A stretch of 64,000 nt of DNA. Origin: Vibrio alfacsensis. Lineage in GTDB: Bacteria > Pseudomonadota > Gammaproteobacteria > Enterobacterales > Vibrionaceae. The translations under genes were made by a program, and so were the position numbers. Below the pieces are notes generated by a model. That model was given only the letters and a program-made list of their open reading frames with translations, was not told where the DNA came from and ran no database searches. The first letter of the stretch is position 1. Each line of letters begins with the position of its first letter. The stretch lies in contig NZ_CP032093.1 in the NCBI RefSeq assembly GCF_003544875.1, positions 1,054,001 through 1,118,000 of the forward strand, given 5' to 3'. Of this stretch, positions 41,128 through 51,215 are shown piece after piece.

Positions 41128-42195
41128 ATGAAAGATAACAAGAAGAAAGCCAGAGAGTACACCAAGCCGATAGCGATATCGGTTGGTTTGCATGCGATTC
41201 TTGTCGTTGCACTTCTTTGGGGGACAGATTTTACCATGTCTAAGCCTGAGCCTACTGGGCAAATGGTGCAGGCGGTCGTGATTGATCCAAAGTTAGTTCA
41301 GCAGCAAGCGAAAGAGATTCGCCAGCAGCGTGAGAAAGCCGCAAAAAAAGAGCAAGACCGTCTAGATAAACTGAGACGTGAAGCAGAGCAGCTTGAGAAG
41401 AATCGCAAAGCTGAAGAAGAGCAAATTCGTAAGCTAAAAGAGCAGCAAGCAAAAGATGCAAAAGCCGCTCGAGAGGCCGAAATTGCTCGCAAGCAGAAAG
41501 AAAAAGAGCGCAAAGTTGAAGAGGAGCGAGCTCGTAAAGAAAAAGAACGAGCAGCGCAAGCTGAAAAAGAGCGCAAAATAAAAGAAGAGGCGGTACGCAA
41601 AGCGGAGCAGGAACGCATAGCGAAAGAAGCTGCCGTTGCTAAAGCTGAGCAAGAACGCGTAGCGCGAGAGAAAGCGGCGAAAGAAGCCGAAGAAAAAGCG
41701 AAACGTGAACGTGAAGCTGCTGCTAAAGCAGAGCAAGAACGCATTGCGAAAGAAAAAGCGGCACAAGAAGCCGCTGAGAAAGCGCGAAAAGAAAAAGAAC
41801 GCCTTGACCGTCTAGAGCGGGAACGCAAGGAACAAGAGGCTGCGCTGAATAATATCTTCGCAGGTCTTGAAGATGAAGCAAGTCAAAATAATGTGGCTCG
41901 CAATCAATTTATTGACGATGAGCTTTCTCGCATGTCATCCATCTATACTCAGAATATTCAGCAAAGGCTGATTAAGGATGACTATTTGCTGGGAAAGGAG
42001 TGTAGGGTAAACATCAAATTGATCCCAACAGGGACCGACATGATGGTTGCCGGTGTAACGGTGCTAGGTGGTGACGCACGAGTATGTGCTGCAGCAAAAA
42101 GCGCAATCGCACAGGTAGGGACTTTCCCTAAATCGTCAGAAGACGCCGTCAACGAAAGATTAAAAGACATTAACTTAACCGTTGCTTTGGACTAA
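41128..42195 (+). CDS. tolA: Cell-envelope protein TolA
   Basis: TolA spans the periplasm from TolQR to Pal and TolB. The 355-residue protein has an N-terminal helix (PIAISVGLHAILVVALLWG, about residues 13-31). A long Lys/Ala/Glu-rich helical domain (about 55-240) is built of repeats such as KAEQERIAKEKAAQEA. The globular C-terminal domain III contains YLLGKECRVNIKLIP and DARVCAAAKSAIAQVG, two cysteines likely disulfide-bonded. High-repeat antisense frames over the helical domain are artefacts of its composition. Confidence 0.95.
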   Translation: MKDNKKKAREYTKPIAISVGLHAILVVALLWGTDFTMSKPEPTGQMVQAVVIDPKLVQQQAKEIRQQREKAAKKEQDRLDKLRREAEQLEKNRKAEEEQIRKLKEQQAKDAKAAREAEIARKQKEKERKVEEERARKEKERAAQAEKERKIKEEAVRKAEQERIAKEAAVAKAEQERVAREKAAKEAEEKAKREREAAAKAEQERIAKEKAAQEAAEKARKEKERLDRLERERKEQEAALNNIFAGLEDEASQNNVARNQFIDDELSRMSSIYTQNIQQRLIKDDYLLGKECRVNIKLIPTGTDMMVAGVTVLGGDARVCAAAKSAIAQVGTFPKSSEDAVNERLKDINLTVALD

Positions 42196-42208
42196 AAGGA
42201 ACTGAGAC

Positions 42209-43561
42209 GTGATTAAACGCCTTTTACTAGGAATGTTTGTACTGCTTAGCAGTCTAACGAGCGTAGCGCATGCTGCATTAGAACTGGTCATCACTGATGG
42301 TATCGATTCTGCGAGACCTATTGCTGTCGTGCCATTTAAATGGGAAGGCAGCGAGCCGCTGCCTACGGATATTTCTGCTGTGATCGCCTCTGATTTACAG
42401 CGCAGCGGAAAATTCAGCCCCGTACCTACTAACAATATGCCTCAAACGCCGTTCAACGAATCTGAAGTCAATTTTGATGCGTGGACAAATTTGGGTGTCG
42501 ATGCACTGTTAACTGGCTCTATCGAGAAGAATGCACAGGGCAATTATGTGGTGAACTACCAGCTAATTGACATCATTCGCGGTCAACTGACTGGCGGTCA
42601 GAGCAAAGCGTTAGGTGGAGATGGTGAACTTGTTCTTTCAAAAGATCATGTGTTGTTCAATAAAGTTGCTACAGTCAACGGGCCTCGTATGCGTGAGTAT
42701 GCGCACCGTATTTCTGACTTAGTTTATGAGCAGTTAACTGGTGAACGTGGCGCATTTATGACTCGTATCGCTTACGTGGTGGTAAACGACAAGGACCGCT
42801 TCCCATACCAACTGCGCGTTGCGGATTATGATGGTTACAATGAACGTTTAGTATTACGTTCAAAACAACCGCTTATGTCACCAGCGTGGTCTCCGGACGG
42901 TCAGAAGCTGGCTTACGTAAGCTTCCAGAATGGTCAGGCGGAAATCTTTATCATGAACATCTATACCGGTGAACGTGAGAAAGTAACGTCATACCCTCGC
43001 CATAACGGTGCCCCAAGATTCTCTCCCGATGGTAGCCAACTTGCGTTAGTGCTGTCTAAAACGGGATCACTTCAGGTTTATACGCTGGATCTGAAAACTC
43101 GTAAGCTAACGCAAATTACGAGCGGTAGATCAAATAATACAGAACCGTTCTGGCATCCAGATGGTAAATCGTTGATTTTCACATCAGACAGGGGTGGTAA
43201 ACCTCAGATTTATCAAGTAGATTTGGCCGGCGGAGCGACTAAACGTTTGACTTGGCAAGGTAGCCAAAACTTGGGTGGTCAAATTACACCAGATGGTCGA
43301 TTCCTTGTAATGGTGAATCGTAGTGATGCAGGCTTCAACCTAGCGAAGCAAGATTTGGAAACAGGTGCTCTACAAGTGTTAACGAAAACCTTGCTCGATG
43401 AGTCTCCAAGTATCGCTCCAAATGGTGGCATGGTTATCTACAGTTCGATTTACAACCAGAAAAACGTCCTATCAATGGTCTCTATTGATGGTCGATTTAA
43501 AGCTAGATTACCGGCAACGAATGGACGTGTTAGAGCGCCAGCGTGGTCACCATTTTTGTAG
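42209..43561 (+). CDS. tolB: Tol-Pal beta-propeller protein TolB
   Basis: A periplasmic protein that binds Pal. The 450-residue precursor begins at a GTG ([23 protein letters not shown]) with a clear signal peptide cleaved near residue 22. The N-terminal domain ([19 protein letters not shown]) is followed by a six-bladed propeller with repeated SPDG-type motifs ([45 protein letters not shown]). Length is normal for the family. It lies 13 bp after tolA. Confidence 0.95.
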   Translation: MIKRLLLGMFVLLSSLTSVAHAALELVITDGIDSARPIAVVPFKWEGSEPLPTDISAVIASDLQRSGKFSPVPTNNMPQTPFNESEVNFDAWTNLGVDALLTGSIEKNAQGNYVVNYQLIDIIRGQLTGGQSKALGGDGELVLSKDHVLFNKVATVNGPRMREYAHRISDLVYEQLTGERGAFMTRIAYVVVNDKDRFPYQLRVADYDGYNERLVLRSKQPLMSPAWSPDGQKLAYVSFQNGQAEIFIMNIYTGEREKVTSYPRHNGAPRFSPDGSQLALVLSKTGSLQVYTLDLKTRKLTQITSGRSNNTEPFWHPDGKSLIFTSDRGGKPQIYQVDLAGGATKRLTWQGSQNLGGQITPDGRFLVMVNRSDAGFNLAKQDLETGALQVLTKTLLDESPSIAPNGGMVIYSSIYNQKNVLSMVSIDGRFKARLPATNGRVRAPAWSPFL

Positions 43562-43591
43562 TTATAAGTTTTATAAATAAAGGAAAATAAG

Positions 43592-44116
43592 ATGCAATTT
43601 AATAAGGTTCTAAAGGGACTACTTATCGCGATTCCAGTAATGGCGATGACGGCATGTAGCTCTAGTGATGATGCGGCTTCAAGCACAAGTACAGGTGCTG
43701 AGACAAATACATCAACAGAGACGACAGTAGTCACTCCGATTGATCCAAGCGGTCAACTAACGGAACAAGAGCTAAAAGAGCAAGCGCTGCGCGAAACTCA
43801 AACCATCTACTTTGCATTCGATAATTCTACTATTGCTGGTGATTACGAAGAAATGCTAGCGGCTCATGCTGCTTACCTAAGCAAGAACCCAGCGCTAAAT
43901 GTCACGATTGAAGGCCACGCCGATGAGCGCGGTACGCCTGAGTACAACATTGCTCTTGGTGAGCGTCGTGCAGAAGCCGTTTCGAATTACCTACAAGCAC
44001 TAGGTGTACAAGCGGATCAAATTTCAATCGTAAGCTACGGTGAAGAGAAGCCACTTCTTCTTGGTCAATCGGAAGATGTTTACGCGAAGAACCGCCGTGC
44101 GGTCCTAGTATACTAA
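43592..44116 (+). CDS. pal: Peptidoglycan-associated lipoprotein Pal
   Basis: An outer-membrane lipoprotein that binds peptidoglycan and TolB/TolA. The 174-residue precursor has lipobox MTAC with C22 lipidated. A Ser/Thr-rich linker follows, then an OmpA-like domain: [39 protein letters not shown] split at [15 protein letters not shown], and the peptidoglycan-binding [14 protein letters not shown]. The ribosome site AAAGGAAAATAAG precedes the ATG. Confidence 0.96.
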   Translation: MQFNKVLKGLLIAIPVMAMTACSSSDDAASSTSTGAETNTSTETTVVTPIDPSGQLTEQELKEQALRETQTIYFAFDNSTIAGDYEEMLAAHAAYLSKNPALNVTIEGHADERGTPEYNIALGERRAEAVSNYLQALGVQADQISIVSYGEEKPLLLGQSEDVYAKNRRAVLVY

Positions 44117-44131
44117 TTCGAGGTATTCCTC

Positions 44132-44887
44132 ATGTTCAGTAACACTAAGCGCGCTGTTACGCTTACGTTGCTGGCAGGTGTGGCGAATTTAGCGTTCGCC
44201 GCACCAGCTCCAGTATCAGATCTCAACAGCACATCATCAGTTTCAACTCGATCTTCTTCAGAGACGGATATCGAGCGTCTAGAACGTTTACTGCAAAATC
44301 GAAATCGTGTTCAGCTCCAAATGCAGGAGCAGATTGACCAAATGTCACAAGAGATCAGTGATTTACGTGGTCAATTAGAACGCAATAGTTACGAAATGCA
44401 GCAAATGCTACAACGCCAACGTGAGCTATTTGTTGAACTTGACCGTGTACGCGGTGAAATGAAAGCGGCTCCTGTTGCCGATGTGAAACCAGCAGAAAAA
44501 GTTGGCAAATACACCTCAAATACGGATGAGCAAACGGCTTATCAAAATGCGGTAGATTTGATCCTTAAAAAGCGTGATTACGCAGGCGCCATTGCCGCGT
44601 TTGAGCAGTTTCAAAAGGATTATCCGGACTCTACTTATTCAGCAAATGCTCACTATTGGTTAGGCCAACTGTATTTTGCTAAGAAGCAGGATAAAGAGGC
44701 GGTGAAGAGCTTTGCTGCTGTTGTTGCCTATAAAGATTCCAACAAGCGAGCCGATGCCTTAGTTAAGTTGGGCGACATTGCTTCACGCAACAATAATGCA
44801 GAGCAAGCTAAAAAGTACTATCAGCAAGTGGTGAGCGAGTACCCAGACAGCGCGTCTGCGAAAGTGGCCAGCTCCAAGCTGAAGTAA
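44132..44887 (+). CDS. cpoB: Cell division coordinator CpoB (YbgF)
   Basis: A periplasmic protein coordinating outer-membrane constriction with peptidoglycan synthesis by PBP1B. The 251-residue precursor has a signal peptide (cleavage after NLAFAA-PAP, about residue 24). The N-terminal trimerising coiled coil is at about 45-110 (IDQMSQEISDLRGQLERNSY). The C-terminal domain has three TPR-like repeats (AYQNAVDLILKKRDYAGAIA, ANAHYWLGQLYFAKKQDKEA, ALVKLGDIASRNNNAEQAKK). Last gene of the tol-pal operon. Confidence 0.93.
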   Translation: MFSNTKRAVTLTLLAGVANLAFAAPAPVSDLNSTSSVSTRSSSETDIERLERLLQNRNRVQLQMQEQIDQMSQEISDLRGQLERNSYEMQQMLQRQRELFVELDRVRGEMKAAPVADVKPAEKVGKYTSNTDEQTAYQNAVDLILKKRDYAGAIAAFEQFQKDYPDSTYSANAHYWLGQLYFAKKQDKEAVKSFAAVVAYKDSNKRADALVKLGDIASRNNNAEQAKKYYQQVVSEYPDSASAKVASSKLK

Positions 44888-44908
44888 TCTTTATCAATAA
44901 TCTATGTC

Positions 44909-44932
44909 AAAAGGGAACGCCAGTTCCTTTTT
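44909..44932 (+). terminator. Terminator of the tol-pal operon
   Basis: AAAAGGGAAC pairs with GTTCCTTTTT, with one bulged G, over a GCCA loop, 22 bases past the cpoB stop. Confidence 0.8.
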
Positions 44933-44999
44933 ATTAGGCGTGGTTTATATGAAGTACCTTATTGGATAGCGTGAATCTAACATCGGTTTCTTCGTTATA

Positions 45000-45028
45000 T
45001 TGAACGAATATTTTCGTATATCGTTCAA
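45000..45028. promoter_or_regulatory. Palindromic operator candidate upstream of nadA
   Basis: TTGAACGA (45000-45007) and TCGTTCAA (45021-45028) form a perfect 8-bp inverted repeat with 13 bases between, about 105 bases before the nadA start. Another partial GAACGA half-site context (TTCGTTATATTGAACGA) overlaps it. It looks like a binding site for a dimeric repressor, but I cannot name the regulator. Confidence 0.4.
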
Positions 45029-45132
45029 GTCGACTTAGGGCGCAGCGCGAGAATTTGACGTTGCGGGTTGGTTTTTAAAAATTAACGAGGTTACAATATC
45101 TGTAATTAAGGAAGTTGCGTAGAGCAAGAGCA

Positions 45133-46194
45133 ATGAGCCACATACTAGATAAAATCGATACTGTTTACCCATTCCCACCAAAACCGATCCCTTTAAGCCA
45201 AGAAGAAAAAGCCGATTACATCGAGCGAATCAAAACGTTGCTTAAAGAAAAAGATGCGGTACTAATCGCGCATTATTACACCGATCCTGAAATTCAAGCT
45301 TTGGCTGAAGAGACGGGTGGTTTTGTTGGTGACTCGCTAGAAATGGCAAAGTTTGGTAACCGTCACCCTGCAAGTACACTGATCATTGGTGGCGTACGCT
45401 TTATGGGTGAATCTGCAAAGATTCTAACACCTGAAAAACGTATCCTTATGCCTACGTTGGAAGCAGAATGTTCATTGGATCTTGGGTGTCCTGCCGACAA
45501 GTTTAGCGAATTCTGTGACGCTCACCCAGACCATACCGTTGTTGTGTACGCCAACACATCTGCAGCGGTAAAAGCGCGTGCGGATTGGGTGGTGACATCA
45601 AGTATCGCTCTAGAGATTGTTGAGCATTTAGACTCGGAAGATAAGCCAATTATCTGGGGACCAGATCGTCATTTAGGTTCATACATCGCGAACAAAACCG
45701 GCGCTGACATGCTGCTATGGCAAGGCGAGTGTGTGGTTCATGATGAGTTTTCAGCAGATGCCTTGCGCAAGATGAAGAGCGTGTATCCAGACGCTGCGAT
45801 CCTTGTGCACCCAGAATCGCCTGCAAGTGTGGTTGAGTTGGCCGATGCGGTCGGTTCTACGAGCCAATTAATCAAAGCTGCGAAAGAACTCCCTCATCAA
45901 AAGATGATCGTTGCGACTGACAAAGGCATCTTTTTTAAGATGCAGCAGTTAGTGCCAGAAAAAGAGTTGATTGAAGCACCAACCGCAGGCGCGGGTGCCA
46001 CTTGTCGTAGTTGCGCACATTGCCCTTGGATGGCGATGAATGGTCTAAAAGCGATTGAAAAAGCGCTCAGTGAAGGTGGAGAGGAGCATGAAATCTTCGT
46101 TGATGAGGCGCTACGTGTTAAATCTCTTATTCCATTGAACCGTATGCTCGATTTCGCTGAGCAGCTTAATGTGCAGGTGAAAGGTAACGCTTAA
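45133..46194 (+). CDS. nadA: Quinolinate synthase A
   Basis: NadA condenses iminoaspartate with dihydroxyacetone phosphate to quinolinate in NAD synthesis, using a [4Fe-4S] cluster. I start at the ATG at 45133 ([14 protein letters not shown], 353 residues, E. coli 347); the frame is open from a TTG six codons earlier. The three cluster-ligand regions are present: the cysteine in [17 protein letters not shown], the one in [11 protein letters not shown] and the [10 protein letters not shown] block. [20 protein letters not shown] is the substrate-site start. No nadB is adjacent. Confidence 0.95.
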   Translation: MSHILDKIDTVYPFPPKPIPLSQEEKADYIERIKTLLKEKDAVLIAHYYTDPEIQALAEETGGFVGDSLEMAKFGNRHPASTLIIGGVRFMGESAKILTPEKRILMPTLEAECSLDLGCPADKFSEFCDAHPDHTVVVYANTSAAVKARADWVVTSSIALEIVEHLDSEDKPIIWGPDRHLGSYIANKTGADMLLWQGECVVHDEFSADALRKMKSVYPDAAILVHPESPASVVELADAVGSTSQLIKAAKELPHQKMIVATDKGIFFKMQQLVPEKELIEAPTAGAGATCRSCAHCPWMAMNGLKAIEKALSEGGEEHEIFVDEALRVKSLIPLNRMLDFAEQLNVQVKGNA

Positions 46195-46316
46195 TTGCTT
46201 TCGTTTCTAAGTCGCTTGATTTGTATATCGGCTGTCTATTACTAGCCCAGTTCATTAAGAGATTGTTTTGATAATAGACAGCTTTGTTAATGCAAGAGTT
46301 TGCCAATACAAATCTC

Positions 46317-46345
46317 AAAACCAGCCGAATATGGCTGGTTTTTTT
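46317..46345 (+). terminator. Terminator of nadA
   Basis: AAAACCAGCC (46317-46326) pairs with GGCTGGTTTT (46333-46342) around a 6-nt loop, with a T run. Confidence 0.88.
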
Positions 46346-46406
46346 ATTTCTTACAATCAATGGGTTAGTATTTAGCTATTGAGTACAAGAAAGGGATTGG
46401 AAACTT

Positions 46407-47450
46407 ATGGCTGTATGGCTAGTGTTAAAAAGGTGGCTAAGTTCGCATCTTTTTAAATTGAGCAACCGAAATCTTCTCGTCATAAGCGCAAGCTACATCG
46501 GCATTTCGTGGTTCCTGCTGTCGCTCGCAGGTGAGCGTGCATTGACCGATAATTTTTCCAATTTTGTTTATTACCTGATGGTCACAGCTTCAACGGTTGG
46601 CTACGGTGATCATTCGCCCACCACCGACTTAGGCAAGTGGGTAGTGGGGTTGTTTGTCATTCCAGGTGGTTTGAGCCTTTTCGCGGCTATTTTAGGGCGA
46701 GTCGCGGGAGGTGCAATTGAGTATTGGCGAGCAGGTATTCTAGGGAAACGGAGAGTGAGAGTGGAAAATCACATTGTATTGTTAGGGTGGAATGGCGCTC
46801 GGACCATGCACCTGATTCGTATGCTGCAACATGAAGAAGACGGAAAGCGACCGATTGTGTTGTGCAGTCGCTCAGACATCGAAAACCCCTTGCCGGGTGA
46901 AATCGGTTTTATCAAGGTGAACAGTTACACTGACGCACAAGAAATGAAGAATGCGAATATCACCATTGCTGACTGTATTATTGTTGATAATTTGAGTGAT
47001 GATATAACGCTATCGGCAGCCTTGTATTGTGCATCAGTCAACCCATCGGCTCATTTGTTGGCCTACTTTAAAGATGAAGCGTTAGGACGTTTACTCAGTC
47101 AACATTGCCCTAAAGCGGAGTGTATTCCTGCAGTTGGTGCTGAGATGCTCGCGAAAGCTGCGGTTGACCCGGGATCCAGTGCCCTTCACCAAGAGCTATT
47201 GGCGTCGACACGAGGCATGACGCAATACTCGGTGATTTACCCAGAAGATCAAACGACAACCAATGTCGAAACGATCTTTAGCTTTATTAAAAAGTATCAT
47301 CAGGCAACATTGATCGCGTTTGACCGGGGGGAGGGGATTGAACTAAACCCAGATTTAAATGCACAAGTTTCCCCAAACACCAAATTGTTTTATATTGCCG
47401 ACGAGCGTATTGAAGACTTCGCTTGGACAGAAATGAACAAGGATAAATGA
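46407..47450 (+). CDS. Two-helix potassium channel with RCK/TrkA-N domain
   Basis: A 347-residue inner-membrane channel. The first helix (about 22-42) is followed by the pore loop with the K+ selectivity filter TVGYGD at residues 63-68. A second helix, VVGLFVIPGGLSLFAAILGR, follows. The cytoplasmic part is a TrkA-N/RCK Rossmann domain (HIVLLGWNGARTMHLIRML, CIIVDNLSDDITLSAALYC) that gates such channels in response to ligands. It is a single gene between nadA and a terminator. Family resemblance is to Kch/MthK-type channels; the physiological role is unknown. Confidence 0.85.
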   Translation: MAVWLVLKRWLSSHLFKLSNRNLLVISASYIGISWFLLSLAGERALTDNFSNFVYYLMVTASTVGYGDHSPTTDLGKWVVGLFVIPGGLSLFAAILGRVAGGAIEYWRAGILGKRRVRVENHIVLLGWNGARTMHLIRMLQHEEDGKRPIVLCSRSDIENPLPGEIGFIKVNSYTDAQEMKNANITIADCIIVDNLSDDITLSAALYCASVNPSAHLLAYFKDEALGRLLSQHCPKAECIPAVGAEMLAKAAVDPGSSALHQELLASTRGMTQYSVIYPEDQTTTNVETIFSFIKKYHQATLIAFDRGEGIELNPDLNAQVSPNTKLFYIADERIEDFAWTEMNKDK

Positions 47451-47527
47451 TGCATATTTGGCTAATGATCCCAGGGCGAAGCGTTTGAAAGATTATGTGA
47501 TTATTCGCATGTGATTTTGACATGATC

Positions 47528-47566
47528 AAAAAAGCTCTCCGGTATTGATGACCGCGAGAGCTTTTT
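47528..47566. terminator. Bidirectional terminator after the potassium channel gene
   Basis: AAAAAAGCTCTC (47528-47539) pairs with GAGAGCTTTTT (47556-47566) over a 16-nt loop. It separates the convergent channel and UPF0149 genes. Confidence 0.8.
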
Positions 47567-47636
47567 ACGTTTTGCTATTACGACTTGCTGTCGTATGAGC
47601 ATATTACTGCACGTTGATTGTGTTTCTCGTCGTGCT

Positions 47637-47672
47637 TTTTATTGCTTTTCTTATTGCTTTTCTTATTGTTCT
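47637..47672. repeat. Tandem 12-bp repeat at the 3' end of the UPF0149 gene
   Basis: On the minus strand the sequence after the last codons reads GAACAATAA, GAAAAGCAATAA, GAAAAGCAATAA. That is two exact copies and one diverged copy of a 12-bp unit. Each unit ends in TAA in the reading frame of the gene, so there are three in-frame stop codons in succession. Confidence 0.7.
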
Positions 47673-48286
47673 TCAGCAAGCATCACGCCGCGCTGAGTCA
47701 GGCCGCAAAGCATCATTGGCATCGCATTAAAGATTTCTTCGAATTGCTCTAAGCCTTCCATGCCTTGCTCCGCCAGAGTGGCAATCGTCGTTTCCGGATC
47801 GTAAAGCATGGTTAAAGAAAGAAGTACGCCACCAAGCAAAGCACTATCTTCGCTGTCTTCTGGCATGAGGTTTTCCCAATCATCACGAGCAAGTTGCCAA
47901 CCTTGAAGTACCCCCTCACAGAAGTCACGAGTGTTTGCAGAAACGATGTCGTGATCATCCAATGCACAGCTTTCAGGCCACAACCAGCTACCTTCTAGAA
48001 GCGCAGGGCGAGTTTGATTCCATAGTTGGACAATTTCATCAATATACAGCTCAAGTTGCTCACCATCCGAAAATGGTGCGGTCTCTTCTCCTCCCCACAA
48101 GAATGGTAGCCACTCTTGAGGCATCAATACATTTGGCGCAGATGCCATTGCGGTTACAAAGCCTTGGGTTTTTGCAAGGTTAAGCAATTTTCCATCAAGT
48201 TCTGGAAGAGAAAGGATGTCTTGTAGTTTCAAAATAGAATACCATTTGTTAATGGGCTGGTTGATTGAGGATATCTTACCAATCAA
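47663..48286 (-). CDS. UPF0149 (YecA/YgfB-like) family protein
   Basis: A soluble acidic protein of up to 207 residues. It resembles the UPF0149 family: LLNLAKTQGFVTAMASAPNVL (the G-F-x-x-A-x-x-x-x-P start), WLPFLWGG, FCEGVLQGWQLARDDWENLMP and a helical C-terminal region. The frame opens at 48286, but a TTG at 48232 (KLQDILSLPEL) is also a plausible start, since the first 18 residues look unlike the family. There is no SEC-C zinc motif at the C-terminus, unlike E. coli YecA. The function of the family is not known. Convergent with the potassium channel gene. Confidence 0.75.
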   Translation of the reverse strand: MIGKISSINQPINKWYSILKLQDILSLPELDGKLLNLAKTQGFVTAMASAPNVLMPQEWLPFLWGGEETAPFSDGEQLELYIDEIVQLWNQTRPALLEGSWLWPESCALDDHDIVSANTRDFCEGVLQGWQLARDDWENLMPEDSEDSALLGGVLLSLTMLYDPETTIATLAEQGMEGLEQFEEIFNAMPMMLCGLTQRGVMLAEEQ

Positions 48287-48326
48287 TCAGCGATAAATCG
48301 ATATTAGGATTGATTCATCTAAATCT

Positions 48327-50747
48327 ATGCAAATTCGTTCATCACTCAGAAAAAAAAGCATATTCGCCCTAACACTGTATTTGTGTTTCTTCATCGCGAC
48401 TATCGGGTCGGTGGTGCACCTTGTTTTGGAGCCACCAGTGCGAAATAACTTGGAACGAAACCTCGATTTGCGAACGCAGTTGCTTGCTTCTCAAATCGAA
48501 GCACCTTTGACCAGTTCCGTCGGATTGGTGAACAGCTTGGTTGGGTTAGGTCAAACCCCGGCAAACGACGTTTCATTAAAAGCAGTGATTCCCCAGCTAC
48601 TTAGTGTGAGTGATGACATCATCGTCAGTGGTGGATTGTGGCCCAAACCTGTGCTTATCGATGGCAGTTGGCGATATGGCAGCTTGTTTTTTAATAAAAA
48701 CGACATCGGTGGTTTAGATCAGATCCATGCCTACAACAATCCCGAGTCTGGTGGTTATGACAATGAACCTTGGTATCAGTCGGTGACTAATGCGCCATCA
48801 GGGACGGTGAGTTGGTCCGGCGTCTACATTGATACCTTTACGCAAGTTCAAATGATCACCGCGTCAGCACCTTATTATCTTGATGGCCAGTTCGCAGGGG
48901 TTGCCACGGTAGATCTATCGTTAGAAGCGTTGTTCCAGTTTATTCGTGAACACGCAAACCAATATTCGCTCGGCGTCGTAATTCGTGATGCCGAGGCGCA
49001 AGTTGTGGTTGAGCATAACTTTAACCTTACAGAAAGCATCTATATTAGTACCCTAGATTTTGGTGAGTTTCATTGGCATATGGATGTAGTGAATGCCAAA
49101 GTACAAGTTGCCGAACAAGTTTTTGATCAAGTAATGAATGTCGAGCGCGGGATCATCCCATTCTTGTTGCTTTGTGTGCTAGTCGGCTATTACCTTTTGA
49201 ATCGCTATATCGTTGAGCCGATTGTGCGTATTGCTCAGAAAGTGGATGATTCTAAGACCGGTGGCATTATCGACATCACTTATGATAGTGATGATGAGAT
49301 TGGCCATTTGATCAATAAATTCAATGAAAAAACCCTTTACCTAGAGCAAGAGCGAGTAAAAGCTCAGGCATCAACGAATGCTAAAACTGCTTTTCTAGCC
49401 ACGCTCTCTCACGAAATCCGTACACCGATGAATGGAGTGTTGGGAGCGGCGCAAATACTGCTCAAAACATCGTTAAGTGCTGATCAGCGAAAGCACCTCA
49501 ACACTCTGTACGATTCTGGTGATCATATGATGACCTTGCTTAATGAGATCCTTGATTATTCTAAGATTGAACAGGGGCATATTGAACTTGATAATTCGCC
49601 ATTCCCAATGGAAGCCATCTTAGGCAGTATCGATAGCGTGTATCACACGTTGTGTGCAGAGAAAGGCTTAACCTTTACAGTTACTTCTCATGTGCCTAAA
49701 AAGCGGTGGTACAACAGTGATAAAGCACGTTTACGCCAAGTGCTGTTTAACTTGTTAAACAATGCCGTTAAGTTTACCGAACGTGGTGGTGTTGAGGTGG
49801 TACTAAATGAGGAAAATGACAATGGAATAACCACGTTGATCATTTTGGTTAAAGACTCTGGGATTGGTATTAGCCGTGATGCTCAAAAGCGCATATTCCT
49901 TCCATTTGAACAGGCAGAATCAACGACCACGAGACGGTTTGGGGGCACTGGCCTTGGGCTTGCGATTGTTAAGCAAATCGCAGAACACATGGGGGGGCAG
50001 GTGCAGGTAGAAAGCCAGCAGGATGTTGGCACTACGTTCATGGTTAGGTTGGCATTATCACCATGTGAGGCAGATGTGCATCCATCCGCTCGTACCCATA
50101 AGCTCAATTGCCAAGGTTTAAGATCACTCATTGTTGAAGATAATCGAACGAACACCATTATCATGGAGCATTTCTTGCGCTCAAAAGGCTTTCATTGTTT
50201 TAGCGTTGAAGATGGTCAGCAAGCGGTCGATGCCGTCTCAGAACAAGTGTTTGATCTTGTACTAATGGATAACCATATGCCTGTATTGGACGGGGTCGGG
50301 GCGATTTTAGCCATTCGAGCAATGGCAGGACCTGAGCGTTCTGTTTTAATATTTGGTTGTACCGCTGATGTATTTAAAGAGACACAAGAACGATTGCTAG
50401 ATGTTGGCGCAGACCACATCATTGCGAAGCCCATTGTAGAGTCAGAACTTGACGATGCATTGTATCATCATGCGCCGAAGCTGTTCCAATATCAAACCCA
50501 TACCAATGAGCTTTTAATCGCGACTCATACACCGGAATCACTATTGCTTGATTTTTATGTTGCGCTGGATGACAGAAATCTAGACAGCGCACGAGAAACA
50601 TTAAATCAAATGCCTGCATATGTAAAAAAGAGCTCGCAAGAAGATCTGATGTTAGTGATCGCAAGGATAGAATCTTACTTAAGTGAAGCGACTTTTCCAC
50701 AGCAAGATGATGTAGATAAACTCACTACATTGCTTGCGGAGCAGTAA
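48327..50747 (+). CDS. Hybrid sensor histidine kinase with periplasmic Cache-like sensor
   Basis: An 806-residue hybrid kinase. A membrane helix (about 12-33) leads to a periplasmic sensor (35-270) with Cache-like features: WYQSVTNAPSGTVSWSGVYI, MITASAPYYLDGQFAGVATVDLS. A second helix (about 273-293) is followed by HAMP (YIVEPIVRIAQKV), HisKA with phosphorylatable H362 in LATLSHEIRTPMNG, and HATPase (FNLLNNAVKFT, DSGIGIS, GGTGLGLAIVKQI). The receiver domain has phosphoacceptor D648 in LVLMDNHMPVLDG. No Hpt domain or partner regulator is visible in the window. The input ligand is unknown; Cache domains commonly bind small organic ligands. Confidence 0.88.
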   Translation: MQIRSSLRKKSIFALTLYLCFFIATIGSVVHLVLEPPVRNNLERNLDLRTQLLASQIEAPLTSSVGLVNSLVGLGQTPANDVSLKAVIPQLLSVSDDIIVSGGLWPKPVLIDGSWRYGSLFFNKNDIGGLDQIHAYNNPESGGYDNEPWYQSVTNAPSGTVSWSGVYIDTFTQVQMITASAPYYLDGQFAGVATVDLSLEALFQFIREHANQYSLGVVIRDAEAQVVVEHNFNLTESIYISTLDFGEFHWHMDVVNAKVQVAEQVFDQVMNVERGIIPFLLLCVLVGYYLLNRYIVEPIVRIAQKVDDSKTGGIIDITYDSDDEIGHLINKFNEKTLYLEQERVKAQASTNAKTAFLATLSHEIRTPMNGVLGAAQILLKTSLSADQRKHLNTLYDSGDHMMTLLNEILDYSKIEQGHIELDNSPFPMEAILGSIDSVYHTLCAEKGLTFTVTSHVPKKRWYNSDKARLRQVLFNLLNNAVKFTERGGVEVVLNEENDNGITTLIILVKDSGIGISRDAQKRIFLPFEQAESTTTRRFGGTGLGLAIVKQIAEHMGGQVQVESQQDVGTTFMVRLALSPCEADVHPSARTHKLNCQGLRSLIVEDNRTNTIIMEHFLRSKGFHCFSVEDGQQAVDAVSEQVFDLVLMDNHMPVLDGVGAILAIRAMAGPERSVLIFGCTADVFKETQERLLDVGADHIIAKPIVESELDDALYHHAPKLFQYQTHTNELLIATHTPESLLLDFYVALDDRNLDSARETLNQMPAYVKKSSQEDLMLVIARIESYLSEATFPQQDDVDKLTTLLAEQ

Positions 50748-51215
50748 AAACCAATCATTTCTAGAGGTCGCATAAACCTATTGTGCCGCCTTTTTTTCAT
50801 GCCGTGATCTCAGTTCGCTTATGTCGTAGAGAGCCCTAACTCTCTATAGCTACACACATTCTTATGTTTATGTGGTATTGGGCTTCAACTTCAGAATAAC
50901 GCGATCTTTTTCACCTTATATTGCCACATATTCACCTAAGATTTCTCTGTCATTCGATATTTATCTGACCTTAAGGTAATGATTTTACGTAATTTAGCTA
51001 CATATTGGCTGAGTTTTAGGTCGATTCGGCTGTTTTAGGTGAGAAGTACTGCTATTAATTTAAAGTGTGGTAGTAAATTTACATTCTCTATATTAATACG
51101 GATCATAAACTAAAATATTGTGGTTTAATTGCGAGATATACTGCATTGGTTTTACTTTTGTAGCTAATGATTTTATACGTTTGTATTTTTAAAGTTTTGA
51201 TGTTAGAGGTTTAAA
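50748..51215. other. Intergenic region between hybrid kinase and alaE
   Basis: About 470 AT-rich bases. I find no open frame with coding character, no strong hairpin and no recognised operator. The alaE ribosome site (TAGAGGT) lies at its right end. Confidence 0.5.

Noticed and set aside
41298..41828. Long antisense frames rich in Ser/Arg/Phe
   Set aside because: Mirror image of the Lys/Ala/Glu-rich helical repeats of TolA; composition artefact.
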